From NCBI RefSeq assembly GCF_049243985.1, contig NC_135382.1:22052990-22116989 (forward strand): 64,000 nt of DNA. The letters are read 5' to 3'. The position numbers were made by a program, and so were the translations under genes. Each line of letters opens with the position of its first letter. Position 1 is the first letter of the stretch. The stretch comes from Paroedura picta (Eukaryota > Chordata > Lepidosauria > Squamata > Gekkonidae). The notes under the pieces were generated by a model. It searched no databases, was not told where the DNA came from, and was given only the letters and a program-made list of their open reading frames with translations. This document shows positions 21,577 to 33,123 of this stretch, piece after piece.

Positions 21577-24500
21577 ATGGAAGTTTTCAGTGCTTTTCTG
21601 CTCCTTTCTTTTGTATTGTACCTTTTCTGGAAGACCGGCCGTTCCAAGCAACTCCCTCCAGGACCGAGACCTCTGCCGCTGATTGGAAACTTGTTGCAGT
21701 TCAACCTGCATAATCCTCTGAAGGACTTTGATAAGGTAGGTCCCTTTCCCACCATCTCCAAACTTGTCACAGCAGAACAGTCAGCATCTCAGGCAAGAGC
21801 TAGGAAGATGTTTTTACAGTAGTTCCAATGTACAGTGGCAGAATACGGGCAGATGTATCTTGAATCTCTCTGCAGAAGACTGCTTTTTTGATTTGCTTGG
21901 GGGGTGTCCTCAAAATGTTATAAAGAGAGTTTTTAATACCCATTAAACTATTGCATATGAATTTGGTTTTGAGATACTACTTAGGAATCTATTGCTGCCA
22001 ATGCGGATCATCGTCATTGTGAATTTTATTGTTATTGTTGTTGTTGTTGTTGTTGTTATTGTTGTTATTATTAAATTTATTACCCGCAGGCTCCTGGAGG
22101 GTTACAGAATGTCCAGTTTAAAAACCCCATTAAAACCCCAATTAACATGGACAGAAAAGTACCAATACAGTAAAACTAACAGTCTACAACATGGCAGAAA
22201 ACCCCCAACCCCTACCTCTCCCTCTAGAGCGCAGGGGTAGTCAGCCTGTGGTCCTCCAGATGTCCATGGACTACAATTCCCATGAGCCCCTGCCAGCCTT
22301 CGCTGGCAAGGGCTCATGGGAATTGTAGTCCATGGACATCTGGAGGACCACAGGTTGACTACCCCTGCGCTCTAGAGGGAGGAGAAAGGAGAGACAAAAC
22401 AATCAAGGTTAGAGCTTGACATTAAGGGGGGGGCATTGATCTTTACCCACTGCCCCAGCCTCAACCGTATGTCTTCCATGTACGTTATCCACTCCAAATG
22501 CAATGTTTTTGAAAAGTTGGGTTACCCTCACAGCATCGTGCTGCATTTGTGCCTCTCTGGGCGGCGGGGGGGGGGGTTTACTGGCTTTTCTCAAGTCTTT
22601 CTCCAGCCTGCATTGCTCTCACGTTTTGAGAAAGATTGCGGTGAACTCTGGATGGCCGCCGCGTGGGTGGGAAACAGGGATTTTCTGACTCACCAGGCAG
22701 CAACTTCCCTTGTTGCTGTCCCTGCAGCAAACATTTCCTCCCCTGCCGCTGAACGGCTTTTTATTCTTGTTTTATTCAGCGCTAGAATATCATTATATTG
22801 ATGAAGCGTTGTAACAATAGAAGTAGGGGTTCTCTGAATCCCCAGCTTTCGTTATTTTAAAAAGTCTCTCGCCTCTTCTGTGGCAGAGACAGAAGGAAAA
22901 GAGCCATGGATTCACAAGGAAAAGGGCTGGCTTTCACAATGAAAACTGGGGATTCAGAAAGCCTGGTAGGGCGAAAAATGTTGTAGTGGTGTAATGATAT
23001 TCTGGTGCCAATTAAAAAGCAGTCAGTGCCCTGGCAGCTCAGGGGAGAGGGGGTGGCCGCTTCTAGGGGACTGGGGCAGGGGAACAGCAGAGAAATCTGC
23101 CATGCGGAATCTGTGTCACTGCTTTCCTTTCCCTATAGCCATCGCAGCAACAAGGAACCCACAAAACCCCATCTCTGTGTTCCTTCTTCCTAGGAGCAAT
23201 GGTTTCAAATTATGGGAAAGGAGGTTCCACTTAAATATTAGAAAGCATTTTCCGACAGTGAGGGCTGTTCGTAGATGGAACATGCTGTCTTGGGGGGTGG
23301 CAGAGTCTCCTTCATTGGAATTTATTAGGGAGAGATTGGTTGAGCACCTGTCATGAGTGTGTGATCTTTAAGTACCTGAAAAGGTGAGGGGGGCAGGGGG
23401 ATGGACTGAATGGCCTTCTGTGGTGTCTTCCAGCTCTGTGTGTGATTCTGATGCGATTCTGATTCTCCAAGTGCTGGCTTTTCTCTCAGACAGGTTGGGA
23501 CTAGTCATGCTGTCTTCATTCCTATGCAGAATAATATTAGCATCTTGTTTTCCCAATCAGTATTCAGTTTCGAAAGGGTGCCGATATTTACCACCTTTCT
23601 TCAAATAACTCTGCTCAAGTCTACTGATGTAGAATCATAGAATCATAGAATCATAGAGTTGGAAGGGGCCATACAGGCCATCTAGTCCAACCCCCTGCTC
23701 AACGCAGGATCAGCCCTAAGCATCCTAAAGCATCCAAGAAAAGTGTGTATCCAACCTTTGCTTGAAGACTGCCAGTGAGGGGGAGCTCACCACCTCCTTA
23801 GGCAGCCTATTCCACTGCTGAACTACTCTGACTGTGAATTTCTTTTCCTGATATCTATCCTATATCGTTGTACTTGAAGTTTAAACCCATTACTGCATGT
23901 CCTCTCCTCTGCATATTATGTATATTGAGAACATGACTCTTGAGCATAAGCTATTGTCCCCGGGATTCTGCTAACTAGTTTTTAAAAAACAAATTTCAGC
24001 TAGCCCAAAAATATGGCCCTCTCTTCAGTCTGCAAATGGGAGGGACTCGCTTTGTGTTTGTCCATGGATTTTCGCTGGCGAAAGAGGTCCTTGTGACGAA
24101 AGGAACGGAATTTGCTGGACGGCCACTCAACCCTACCATAGAAGTCCTCACTAAAAGGAAAGGTACTGGATCACTTCCAAGTTACAGTTTCCTTTTGGGT
24201 TATTTATCTTTGGGAGAGTATTTATGGGACCCCCTGGGTTGAAGTTGAAGACGAGGACTGCCCTCTGCTGTTCTGCTTCAATGGCACAACTCCAAACTTA
24301 GGGGACTTCCTAGAGGACCAGATGCTTTGAACACAGTGCTTAATGCTGATGTCCCCCTGCCCCAACAGAACGTTGTCCTTTGGCATTCCATATAGTTGTG
24401 TTTTCATGACCCTTCATCCTCCATCCGCTTCCTCCATCTTTGGGTTCTGCAAGCCTAACGGTGGGGCTATGCCAGGGGTAGTCAACCTGTGGTCCTCCAG

Positions 24501-27500
24501 ATGTTCATGGACTACAATCCCCATGAGCCCCTGCCAGCGTTAGCTGGCAGGGGCTCATAGGAATTGTAGTCCATGAACATCTGGAGGACCACAGGTTGAC
24601 TACCCCTGGGCTATGCAGTCTAAAAGGAGCTGAGTTAATGGAAGAATAAAGAAGAGTCAGAATAGCCAACCTGACCATATTAGAGACCCAGCAACACAAC
24701 AGCCAGCTGGCAAATCAAGCCATGAGATCAGAGTGAAAGTCCTTTGTGGAAGGGAAGCTTCAAGAGGGAAAAGGCTCAGCAGCACCTGGAAGGCTCTCAA
24801 ATGCCAAACTGCACGGCTGCTCGACAACTAATTACTGAATTACAGTAGCAAACCTTTGTTAGTGTTATGAGCAGAAGGAGGGGGGTTAATATTTCCCCCT
24901 GAGCTAGCACAATAGTAACAGGTGCTTCCCCACTTTTCCACTCTTTGTATCAGGGAGTCCCAACTAGGGGTCCATGGATCCCTGGGAGTCTGCAGCAGTT
25001 CTGAAGGGGTTCTGCAGGGGCTCTGAAGTGGCTTGGTATGGGGGGGTATGGGCTGTTTTCTCAGTTCCTGCTCTTCATTCCAGCTTGCATGAGACAGAAC
25101 TGCCACAGTAACAGTAAAGGCAGAGGGAGCAAAAGGAGGGCTTAGGGAGCGGGTAGTGATGTCACTTCCAGGGTTGTAGCGAGCTGACATCACTTCCCGG
25201 GCTCCTTGAAGTCTGAAAAATTATTTCAGGGACCCCTCCATGGTCAAAAGGTTGGAAAAGGCTGCTTTATATGCATGGTGAATCCACATTCAGACAGCAA
25301 ACTCAAACACAATTTGTGCCCATTCTTTATATTTTTATTCCCCACCAGACTGGAAAAATCTCTCCATGGTCTGACGTTTTAATCAAAGTTATCTTGCTCA
25401 GCATTGCTTTGCTGCATTCCTTCCTAACGAGTCACAATGGCATCAGCTTTCCTGTACAAAGTGCAAATATTTTGTCTATGTTTGCCTTCATCTCTACAAC
25501 CCCACCCTCTTTCCTGAAGTTACACATTAATTAAGCATGTGTGAGCACTTGGGAGTGTTACTTTGCTGAGGGCATTCCAGGTTTTTGTGAAAGTGCTTTC
25601 ACATTTCAGCTAATTTATAGCAACCCTGTAAGGATTTCAAGGCCAGATTTTACATTTTTTCCCCTGGTCCCATTTGGATATAATCTGGGATACACAAGAC
25701 ATTATTTTGAATGTGATTAAATCAGAAATATTGCCTGGATTAATTTCAGATCATAAACCAGTAATAGTTAGTAAGAGACAAAAGATGATAAAAGGTTATC
25801 AAAGGAGGCGAATGTTGGATAGTTTACTACAGTGTGAAGATGTGATGAAAGACTGTAAAGTAAAATTAAAAGAATTTTTAAAATTAAAGATGAAAAACAA
25901 AATAGATACTAAAATTGCATGGGATACTCTGGGTTTTGCAGTTTTTCAGAGTTCTTTATGCAATGCAGAACAACGATCTTAGTATAATAAAGCAGTCTAA
26001 ACTGGTTGCTTTTTAAACTAGATTTTTTGGCTCAGTGCAGGATAGACGGAAGCAACAGACTGAAGGATGCCAAAACCAGGAAGATTTGTCTGGCTCCCCC
26101 TGATGACTCAACCTAGGAAGTGGCAGACCACTGTGGGTGCTGATGAAGGATTTTAACAGACCTTGACATTTCCTATTGTGCATTCCTGCAGGTGTGATCT
26201 CTGCACCCTACGGCCAAGCATGGAAGGAACAACGGAGATTTTCACTGACAGTTCTCAGGAATTTTGGGCTGGGCAAGAAATCAGTGGAGGAGAAGATACT
26301 GGATGAGGCCAGTTATTTGATGCAAAACTTTGAGGAAAGAATGCGTGAGTAACACAGCTGCAACTCCAGATTTTCAGCAAAGGGGTAAGCAGGTTTGGCT
26401 AGGTCTTGACCCAACATCCTGATGGAATCCAAAATACCCCACAGCTAAGACATGATAGGCGAAAGCACATTATGTAGAGAAAATGCACGAGGAAATTCAG
26501 TCAGTACCCTCTCTTTTCTTGTTTCATGCTACAGAGGAGCCTTTTGACCCCTTTTGTTTTGTCGACAATGCCGTGACCAACATTATCTCTGTGCTTCTAT
26601 TTGGGAAGCGTTTTGTGCATGAAGACAACTCCTTGAGAAATATCTTAGACGTCGTGCATGAGAATATGAAACTGGCGGCTGGATTCTGGGCAAAGGTAGC
26701 TGAGGATAGAAGTGAATGTTTTGTGTTGTCTGTTCTTCCTTTTATTTCTTTATTTCTAATTGCACACTACGTCTGCTTAGGGCTGCAGCTCAACAGGAGC
26801 TGCTGAAAATGACTCCCCACCCCCACCGGTGTTTACCGTAGATCAGGGGTAGTCAACCTGTGGTGCTCCAGATGTCCATGGACTACATTTCCCATGAGCC
26901 CCTGCCAGCATTTGCTGGCAGGGGCTCATGGGAATTGCAGTCCATGGACATCTGGAGCACCACAGGTTGACTACCCCTGCCCTAGATGGAAAAACTGGGG
27001 CAGAAGACAGACTTGCTGGCATTACCCTGTAAAGAGCCAGTTTGGTGTAGTGGTTAGGAGTGCAGACTTCTAATCTGGCATGCCAGGTTTGATTCTGCAC
27101 TCCCCCACATGCAGCCAGCTGGGTGACTTTGGGCTCATCATGGCACTGATAGAGCTGTTCCGGCTGAGCAGTAATATCAGGGCTCTATCAGCCTCACCAA
27201 CCTCACAGGGTGTCTGTTGTGGGGAGAGGAAAGGGAAGGCGACTGTAAGCCGCTTTGAGCCTCCTTCGGGTAGAGAAAAGCAGCATATAGCCCATTATGC
27301 ACGGCCGCCGAAACGGCGATTTCGGGTCACATGGAAAACGCGGAGGGGGAAGACGCGACGCACACCGGTTATGCACGGGGCAGGGCACGGCGGCGGCAAA
27401 ACCCAGAGTAACCGATTATGCACGCGGCGATCCGGGCGCCGCTTCTGGTTGCGCCCTGGTCACCCGGAAGCTGCGCTTTCTTCCGCGTTTCACTGACGCG

Positions 27501-30500
27501 GCTTTTTCGGCGGCATGCACCGAAGCTGCGGCCAGTTGCAGTCGGCTCCGTGCGTTATCGGTGATTTTAGTCGCTGCCATTCCACCCCGAATGTGCGTTA
27601 TTTCCCCCGTGCATAATGGGTCTATAAGAACCAACTCTTCTTGTTCTTCTAAATCTCAATGCACTTGCATTATATAAAAGTTGGTAACCGGGATCTATAT
27701 GTGTAGTGCAGTTCCAGCCAGTTTATGGCATTACAGAAGATTCAGGTGGGTGTTGGCCTGAAGCAGCAGAACAAAGTCTGAGTCCAGGAAGTCCTTTAAG
27801 AACAACAAGCAAGTAATCTGTACATGTTGTGAATTGATATAGATATCACTTTCTTCTCTGTTTGTCTGTTGTTTTTCCTTTTAAAATAAAAAAAATCTAT
27901 TTAGAAAAAGAACCAACAACAATTTATTTGGGTCTAAGATTTTGTGTGCATGTACATTTCTTCCCTTTGTATCTGAAGAAGTGTCTGTGGACAAGGAAGC
28001 TTATAGCTGGGTCTTAAAGGTACCCCTGGACTCAAACCTTGTTCTACAGAAAACATAGTTAAATATTTCTGGCTAGCAGGTAGCAAACTCTTCCTGTTTA
28101 CGCTTCTGCGTTCCAGCCAACTAGATCCTTCTCTGGTGCCAGGATTAATATTTTGAGCACTATACGGCAGATAGAGCACCAAATGCTGAAGGCCCTGTAT
28201 TCATTTGGTTTGGATGGCTCACTTGACTTATTTTTCAAGGCTCTGTAACAGAAGCAGTACTAGGAAGAGGTTAGAGTTCCATTTCAGCCCATTGAAGCAC
28301 CTGTGTTTTTTGCGAACCGAGAGTACATGATTCACTACCGAAATCATTACTCATGGGCAAATATGTTTCAGTAGACTTGGGTGCCATTCTTGTCTGCAGA
28401 AGCTAGTTTGGGGCCAGAGGGGGTGCTGTAACATTATCCAGCTTCCCAGCAAATAGCCAGGTCTTATACAATGGAGGAAAATGCAAATGGAAAAACCAAG
28501 GAGCCCTAGTTAAGCCAGATTCAAGCTTTAGCTAGCAATCAGTGAGCACACCAAGATGTTGTTGGACATCTTGTCTTGATCAGTTAACATTGACTCTTTG
28601 GCTTGTCGACAGCTTTACGATGCAGTACCATTGGTGAGGGGGCTTCCTCTGCCCCATCAGAAGATATTCAATAACATGAAGAAGGTCTTTGCCTTCTTTT
28701 CAGAAGAGCTGGAAGAGCACCGGGCAACACTTGTTCCTGGAGAGCCCCGTGACTATGTCGATGCATATCTGGAAGAAATACAGAAGGTATCCCACCTTTG
28801 GGCCAACGTCTGTATGCAATTGTGCACCAAAATGTTCTTTAGTATGTTACTTCTTCCTCCTACCAATATGTGGAACATAATCGAAAATTTGAAGGTGCAC
28901 CTGGAATTAATAAATGCCTCAGATTCAATCTTCAGTTCTGATTTTTTTGACATTTTAGCAGTCTACGGGCACAATCAAAATGTGTACATTTCCCTTCTTT
29001 TGTTTTCAGATTTCTTTAAAGTTTACAGATCACAAAGTTTTCAGTTGCAGTGTTCCTGTTCCTCTAACCCAGGGGTTTCCATCCCTGTTGACCCTGTGGA
29101 AACCTTTGAGAGTAGCGAATGGACAGTACAACAAAATGTCTGCCACAAAATGGCTGGGCCATTGACAAAATCTAAGGAGTTTCTGCAAGAGGTTAGGTGG
29201 TTTCTGGTCAAGCATCCTCCTGTGATGCTCCCAAATGTCTGTTCTCTGCAGACCAAAAGCTGATGCCTCCTTGGAGCTTCATAAACATCTGAAGGCTCTC
29301 GGCAGGTCGCAGTCGTCTGAATAAAAGCCCCAATAAAATCCCCTTAAAACAGACATAAAAATCAGATTACATATATCAAAGCCCTTAAGACACAGCAGCA
29401 AACTCACCCCAGCTCTAACAATAGCCCCAATATCATCTAGAGGGGGAGGGAGGGAGGAAGAGGGCGCAGATGGAATATTAACCATGTATGACCCTGCTTA
29501 GCTTCCAAGCTCTGCTAAATTTGGTCAACCAGGGACTATTCAAGCTGCCAGGCATCACTCAAGTCAAATTGGGATCCACCTACATGTTTTAACTACTAAT
29601 TCAATTACTTTACCACATATTCTGACTGGGATGCCCTCTGTCTTGCCACACTAACGTATCTTTGTGTACCAGCCATTAGACGACACTGAGCCCTGCGTCT
29701 GAGTCTAAGTCTAAAAAAAACAACAATCCTCTTTGGTATTTTTTCCCATGAAAGTCAGAGGATAAAGGATCCAGTTTTGAAGAGGAAGGCCTGATGATCA
29801 TAATAGCTGACCTTTTTGTTGGTGGAGCAGAGACAACCTCGTCCACACTTCTATGGGCTTTGCTCTACATGATGGTTTTCCCAGACATCCAAGGTTGGTA
29901 CATGCCTCATGCGGGTAGTGTGAATAATTTGTCAAAATCATACACGGATTGAGCGTACACATAATTGTCAACATCATCTTGAAAAGCTTTAGTTTAGGTA
30001 GATTAGGTCTTCAGATATGCTGGTTTATAATAGATGGGAAAGGCTAACTATTAGAAATCTCGTGGTTTTGGAACTTAAGCACTCTTGAGAGCCATCTTGG
30101 TGTAGCACTTAAGAGAGGGGGAAAGAGTGAATTATCCCTCTGCACACCCTGCTGTTCTGATCCAAATGAGGCAAGATATGAGAGGGAATTGAGAAGAACC
30201 CCCAACACACATCTGGCTGTTACATATTACACACTCCATTTATGTGTTTCATAATGCATAGAATCAGAGAATCAGAGAATAATAGATTTGGAAGGGACCT
30301 CATGGGTCATCTAGTCCAACCCCCTGCACTATGCAGGACACTCACATCCCAATTGCTCATCTACTGTCACCTGCCACCTCTTTGCATCAATAAGAATAAC
30401 TGTCCAGCTACCAATGTTGGGTTGGGAAGATTGCCCCAGTGGTGGAACAATTTAATGTACTTTTAGAAACTGTTGCATGCAAACCAATTCTTCTTCTAAG

Positions 30501-33123
30501 ACAAATGTGAACAGTCCAAAATGGGATGGAGGAAGAAAAAGGATTGAAGTGAAATTGATGTATATACATATTGCCAACTGAAGTCACCATGAACATAACG
30601 TTCAATCTTGGCCTCTTAGAGAAATGCCATGAGGAACTCGATGCTGTTCTCGGAAGTAACCCGTGCATCAAGTACGAAGATCGGGACAGGCTTCCTTACA
30701 CGAACGCTGTCATCCATGAAGTCCAGCGCTTTGCAAATGTGGTGCCCTTGGGAGTACCTCATGCCCCAATCAAAGACGTGCAGCTTTTGGGTTACACGAT
30801 CCCTAAGGTAAAGCCTGAAGGAGTTCAATAAGGATCATGTTGGTGTCTGTGCATGTGTGAATCAAGGGTTTCAAGGAAGCTGAAGATGGGAAACGTTGCT
30901 TGGGCGATATGAAAGGAAGGAGCAGAGTAATAAGGCAGGTTCAGACCATCTTTGAATGTGGTTTTGGTGCGTCGACTGGGAACTTTTTGCAAATCAAGAA
31001 AAACGTCCTATTGTGGGGAGAGGAGGGAAGGTGATTGTAAGCCACTTTGAGACTCCTTAAGGTAGAGAAAAGTGGGATATAAAAACCTACTTTATTCCTC
31101 CTGAGTATGATGCTCTGTGCCACAAGGGCTTCCTGGATAGATGCCTGTACTTCTTGTGTCCTTTCCTTGTGACTTAGTTTTGCTCGGTTTTTGCAGGACA
31201 CCACAGTTGTCACCAACCTCATTTCTGTACACCGCGACGAGTCTCAGTGGAAGTACCCTTTAGAATTCAACCCCTCCAACTTCCTGAATGAGAAGGGAGA
31301 GTTTGTGAAGCCTGAAGCCTTCCTGCCATTCTCAGCAGGTATATTCCTTCTGTTACCACTTAAAAGACGGGAGTCCACAGCTGCCACAGAGAAATTTGAC
31401 AATCTGACCTCAACGCTTGCTTCTTGGGGGGCATCAGCTCTACCTGACTTGTGTTATGAGCTCTATGAAAATGTATCCTACATCATCAAGCAGGACAAAA
31501 AATTCTGAACCTGAATAGGTCCCAAGTCGTGTCATGTTCAAGAGCAGCCAAACTGATTCTTTTACCATGAGTTCTAATGGCTAAATGCTCTACCTATGGC
31601 TTATCACTTTTAGAGGACAACAACCCTATGATTATCTTTTAACTGTTATGATCCTGTATCACAAGGGAACTTCATTGGTGCTTGTAAGTGAAGCGAAGAT
31701 TGCAAATGCTTCCCGCCAATCACATTCATTCATTCATTCATTCATTCATTCATTCATTCATTCATTCATTCATAATTGGCTTTATATACCACTGTTCCCT
31801 AGTGGGCTCAGGGCAGTTTACAATAATAAAAAGATAAAACACAATAAAATCCCATAACATCCCTTAATAAATAATATTGCAACTACTAAGGCGGCAGGCG
31901 AAAAAAAAAACCCTACTGAGTATCTCTCCCCCTCGTCCAGCCAGAGGCAAGCCTTCCTACAGTATCTTGAGCAGGGGTCTCCAAATTCACCCAACCTGTG
32001 GGTACATTTGGAATTTTGAAAGCAGTGAGTGGATGCTGCCACATGGGTACCAGGAAATGTTACCAGTGGCACCATGGAGCCCATGCTGGGAACCGCAGAT
32101 CTTGCATGTAGTACAGGGGTCCTTGAGGTGGTGCCTGCCAGCAGCTTTCCTGATGCCCACCAAGTGTTTTAGAAAGTGGGAGGGGCCAGGTGGGGCTTTT
32201 ACTAACAAGGCCCCTGATAAGCCTTTGACTGGCTGTACAGATGGGGGACCCTTGGCGTAGTTGGTCGTATTAATTCACATCTTTATGAAAGACTGTGCTT
32301 GATTGCCCTTATTATAAATGCAAAAGAAGTCTTGATTGCTTTTGCCAGATTCATCCACATGAAGTTGGGTAGCGTGGCTATTGGGGTTGCTCCCCCACCT
32401 TCTCAAAAAGCTCTAAAAACTTATATAATCCAAAAAGGTTACTGGCACCTTTTCATGGATGCTGAACCAGCTCAGTGTAGGGGTTAAGAGCGGTGACTTC
32501 CAACCTGGCGAGCCAGATTTGATTTCCCGCTTCTTCACATGCAGACATCTGGGTGACCATCAGCCAGTCGCTGTTCTCTCAGAGCTCTCTAAGCCCCACC
32601 TACCTCACAGGATGTCTGTTGTGGGGAGAGGAAGGGAATGTGATTGTAAGCCGCTTTGCCTGTTTACGCACTGGGAACTTCACTGACCCAGCTCCCGGGC
32701 AGGAGCAGAAATCAGGGGCGGATGAGGTGCACTGGGCCAAATGTGCCCCCGTGTGTGGGCACAGGAAGAGGTGGGGCAACCTGCCACGACTAAAACTCCA
32801 GCCTGCAGCCCGGCATGAAACCTCCAGTGCGTAAAGGGTCTTTGAGACTCCTTCGGGTAGTAAAAAAGCTTTGTACAAAAAAGCTCTTCTTCTTCTTTAA
32901 TTACCACTGGTTTCCTTTCTCCTCTTTATTCTCAGGCCCCAGGGTCTGCCTAGGAATGAACCTAGCTCGCATGGAACTGTTCCTCTTCTTCACCAGCATT
33001 CTGAGAAAATTCCAGGTGGCGTGGCCAGATGAATCAAAGGCACCAGATCTGACACCCCAATTTGGGATCACACAGTCCCCGGCACCCTTCAAAGTGGCAC
33101 TGAAATGTCGCTGGCAAACATGA
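21577..33123 (+). CDS. cytochrome P450 family 2 monooxygenase (complete, 9 exons)
   Basis: Microsomal haem-thiolate monooxygenase that would accept electrons from POR; the substrate is unknown. Exons: 21577-21735, 24000-24162, 26192-26344, 26535-26695, 28613-28786, 29755-29893, 30620-30807, 31197-31338, 32936-33123, totalling 1467 bases and 488 residues with consistent phases. The nine-exon structure and the 188-base exon 7, 142-base exon 8 and 188-base exon 9 are typical of CYP2. Residues 2-18 form the membrane anchor, followed by the proline-rich hinge LPPGPRPLPLIGNL. The I-helix carries GGAETT (293-298) and the K-helix EVQR (350-353). The haem loop is FSAGPRVCLG with ligand Cys431, completed across the last intron. 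The start codon has a good context (gccATGG). Residues after the haem Cys read GMNLAR, where many CYP2s have GE.LAR. The subfamily is not assignable by eye; a sauropsid-specific subfamily such as CYP2AF is possible but unproven. Confidence 0.93.
22027..22070. repeat. (GTT)n/(ATT)n microsatellite
   Basis: Repeated TTG/TTA triplets in CYP2 intron 1, leading into a LINE-tail-like segment (22070-22210). Confidence 0.7.
22232..22367. mobile_element. 136-bp palindromic hAT-type MITE
   Basis: Near-perfect palindrome beginning CAGGGGTAGTCAGCCTGTGG and ending with its complement CTACCCCTG. In CYP2 intron 1. Flanks CTAGAGCG and CGCTCTAG are inverted rather than direct. Confidence 0.8.
23190..23470 (+). 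mobile_element. CR1 LINE 3'-end fragment
   Basis: Contains GAGGTTCCACTTAAATATTAG, GTGGCAGAGTCTCCTTCATT, GGGATGGACTGAATGGCCTT and a terminal TGATTCTGATGCGATTCTGA microrepeat, the CR1 3' signature. In CYP2 intron 1. Confidence 0.75.
23630..23925 (-). mobile_element. CR1 LINE 3'-end fragment
   Basis: Begins with tandem AGAATCATAG, then GTTGGAAGGGGCCATACAGG, AGTCCAACCCCCTGCTCAAC and CACCACCTCCTTAGGCAGCC. It faces the plus-strand CR1 at 23190-23470 and ends some 75 bases before CYP2 exon 2. Confidence 0.85.
24473..24608. mobile_element. 136-bp palindromic hAT-type MITE with 8-bp duplication GGCTATGC
   Basis: Termini CAGGGGTAGTCAACCTG and its complement are flanked by GGCTATGC on both sides (24465-24472 and 24609-24616), an exact 8-bp target-site duplication. 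In CYP2 intron 2. Confidence 0.9.
24945..25264. mobile_element. hAT-like non-autonomous element
   Basis: Starts near CAGGGAGTCCCAACTAGGGG and ends near GACCCCTCCATGGTCAAAAGG, with GAAGTGATGTCA-type sequence inside. Probably a relic; boundaries are approximate. In CYP2 intron 2. Confidence 0.35.
25650..25990 (+). mobile_element. L1 LINE ORF2 fragment (endonuclease C-terminus)
   Basis: Open frame 25674-25982 reads LPGLISDHKPVIV, the conserved SDHxPV motif of the L1 apurinic endonuclease, followed by LDSLLQCEDVMKDCKVKLKE as in L1 ORF2 linker regions. It is truncated at both ends. In CYP2 intron 2. Confidence 0.75.
26844..26979. mobile_element. 136-bp palindromic hAT-type MITE
   Basis: Same palindrome as at 24473, with flanks CCGTAGAT and CCCTAGAT, an 8-bp duplication with one mismatch. 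In CYP2 intron 4. Confidence 0.85.
27029..27655 (+). mobile_element. Sauria-type tRNA SINE interrupted by a MITE
   Basis: Head GTTTGGTGTAGTGGTTAGGA, body CAGGGTGTCTGTTGTGGGGA, AAGCCGCTTTGAGCCTCCTT, then AAAGCAGCATATA; the sequence resumes at 27623 with TATAAGAACCAACTCTTCTT. The interruption is the 333-bp element at 27290-27622. In CYP2 intron 4. Confidence 0.85.
27290..27622. mobile_element. 333-bp CpG-rich MITE (type A) nested in a SINE
   Basis: Inverted termini CCCATTATGCACGG and CCGTGCATAATGGG, flanked by TATA on both sides within the host SINE. It is far richer in CpG than its surroundings and contains repeated TTATGCACG-like motifs in both orientations. Open frames here are by-products. 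Confidence 0.8.
27770..28055. repeat. AAGGTGCTACTGGACTC-tail repeats, inverted
   Basis: Left part carries ACAAAGTCTGAGTCCAGG, right part TCTGAAGAAGTGTCTGTGG and GGGTCTTAAAGGTACCCCTGG in the opposite sense. In CYP2 intron 4. Confidence 0.45.
30255..30400 (-). mobile_element. CR1 LINE 3'-end fragment
   Basis: GCATAGAATCAGAGAATCAG, then GGAAGGGACCTCATGGGTCA and TCTAGTCCAACCCCCTGCAC. In CYP2 intron 6, some 220 bases before exon 7. Confidence 0.8.
31005..31092 (+). mobile_element. Sauria-type SINE, 3' fragment
   Basis: ATTGTGGGGAGAGGAGGGAA, GTAAGCCACTTTGAGACTCC and GTGGGATATAAAAACCTAC; 5'-truncated. In CYP2 intron 7, about 100 bases before exon 8. Confidence 0.65.
31724..31860. repeat. (ATTC)n microsatellite plus LINE-tail fragment
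   Basis: About twelve ATTC units (31724-31772) followed by GGCTTTATATACCACTGTTCC and GGGCTCAGGGCAGTTTACAA, the same tail family as at 1184. In CYP2 intron 8. Confidence 0.7.
32465..32900 (+). mobile_element. Sauria-type tRNA SINE interrupted by a MITE
   Basis: Head CAGTGTAGGGGTTAAGAGCG, body GATGTCTGTTGTGGGGAGAG, GTAAGCCGCTTTG; it resumes after the insert with TTTGAGACTCCTTCGGGTAG and a CTT-rich tail. The insert is 32658-32840. In CYP2 intron 8; the tail ends close to the exon 9 acceptor. Confidence 0.8.
32658..32840. mobile_element. 183-bp MITE (type B) nested in a SINE, TTT duplication
   Basis: Begins GCCTGTTTACGCACTGG and ends with the complement of GACCCTTTACGCACTGG. TTT lies at 32655-32657 and again at 32841-32843, and the host SINE reads through when one copy and the insert are removed. 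It is highly similar to 16244-16424 in opposite orientation. Confidence 0.8.

Noticed and set aside
27080-27677. several open frames of 61-138 residues
   Set aside because: They run through a SINE and the GC-rich MITE inserted in it; no family resemblance.
28598-29263. 221-residue frame as one exon
   Set aside because: Only the first 58 codons (28613-28786) match CYP2 exon 5; a donor follows and the rest is intron, including repeat DNA.
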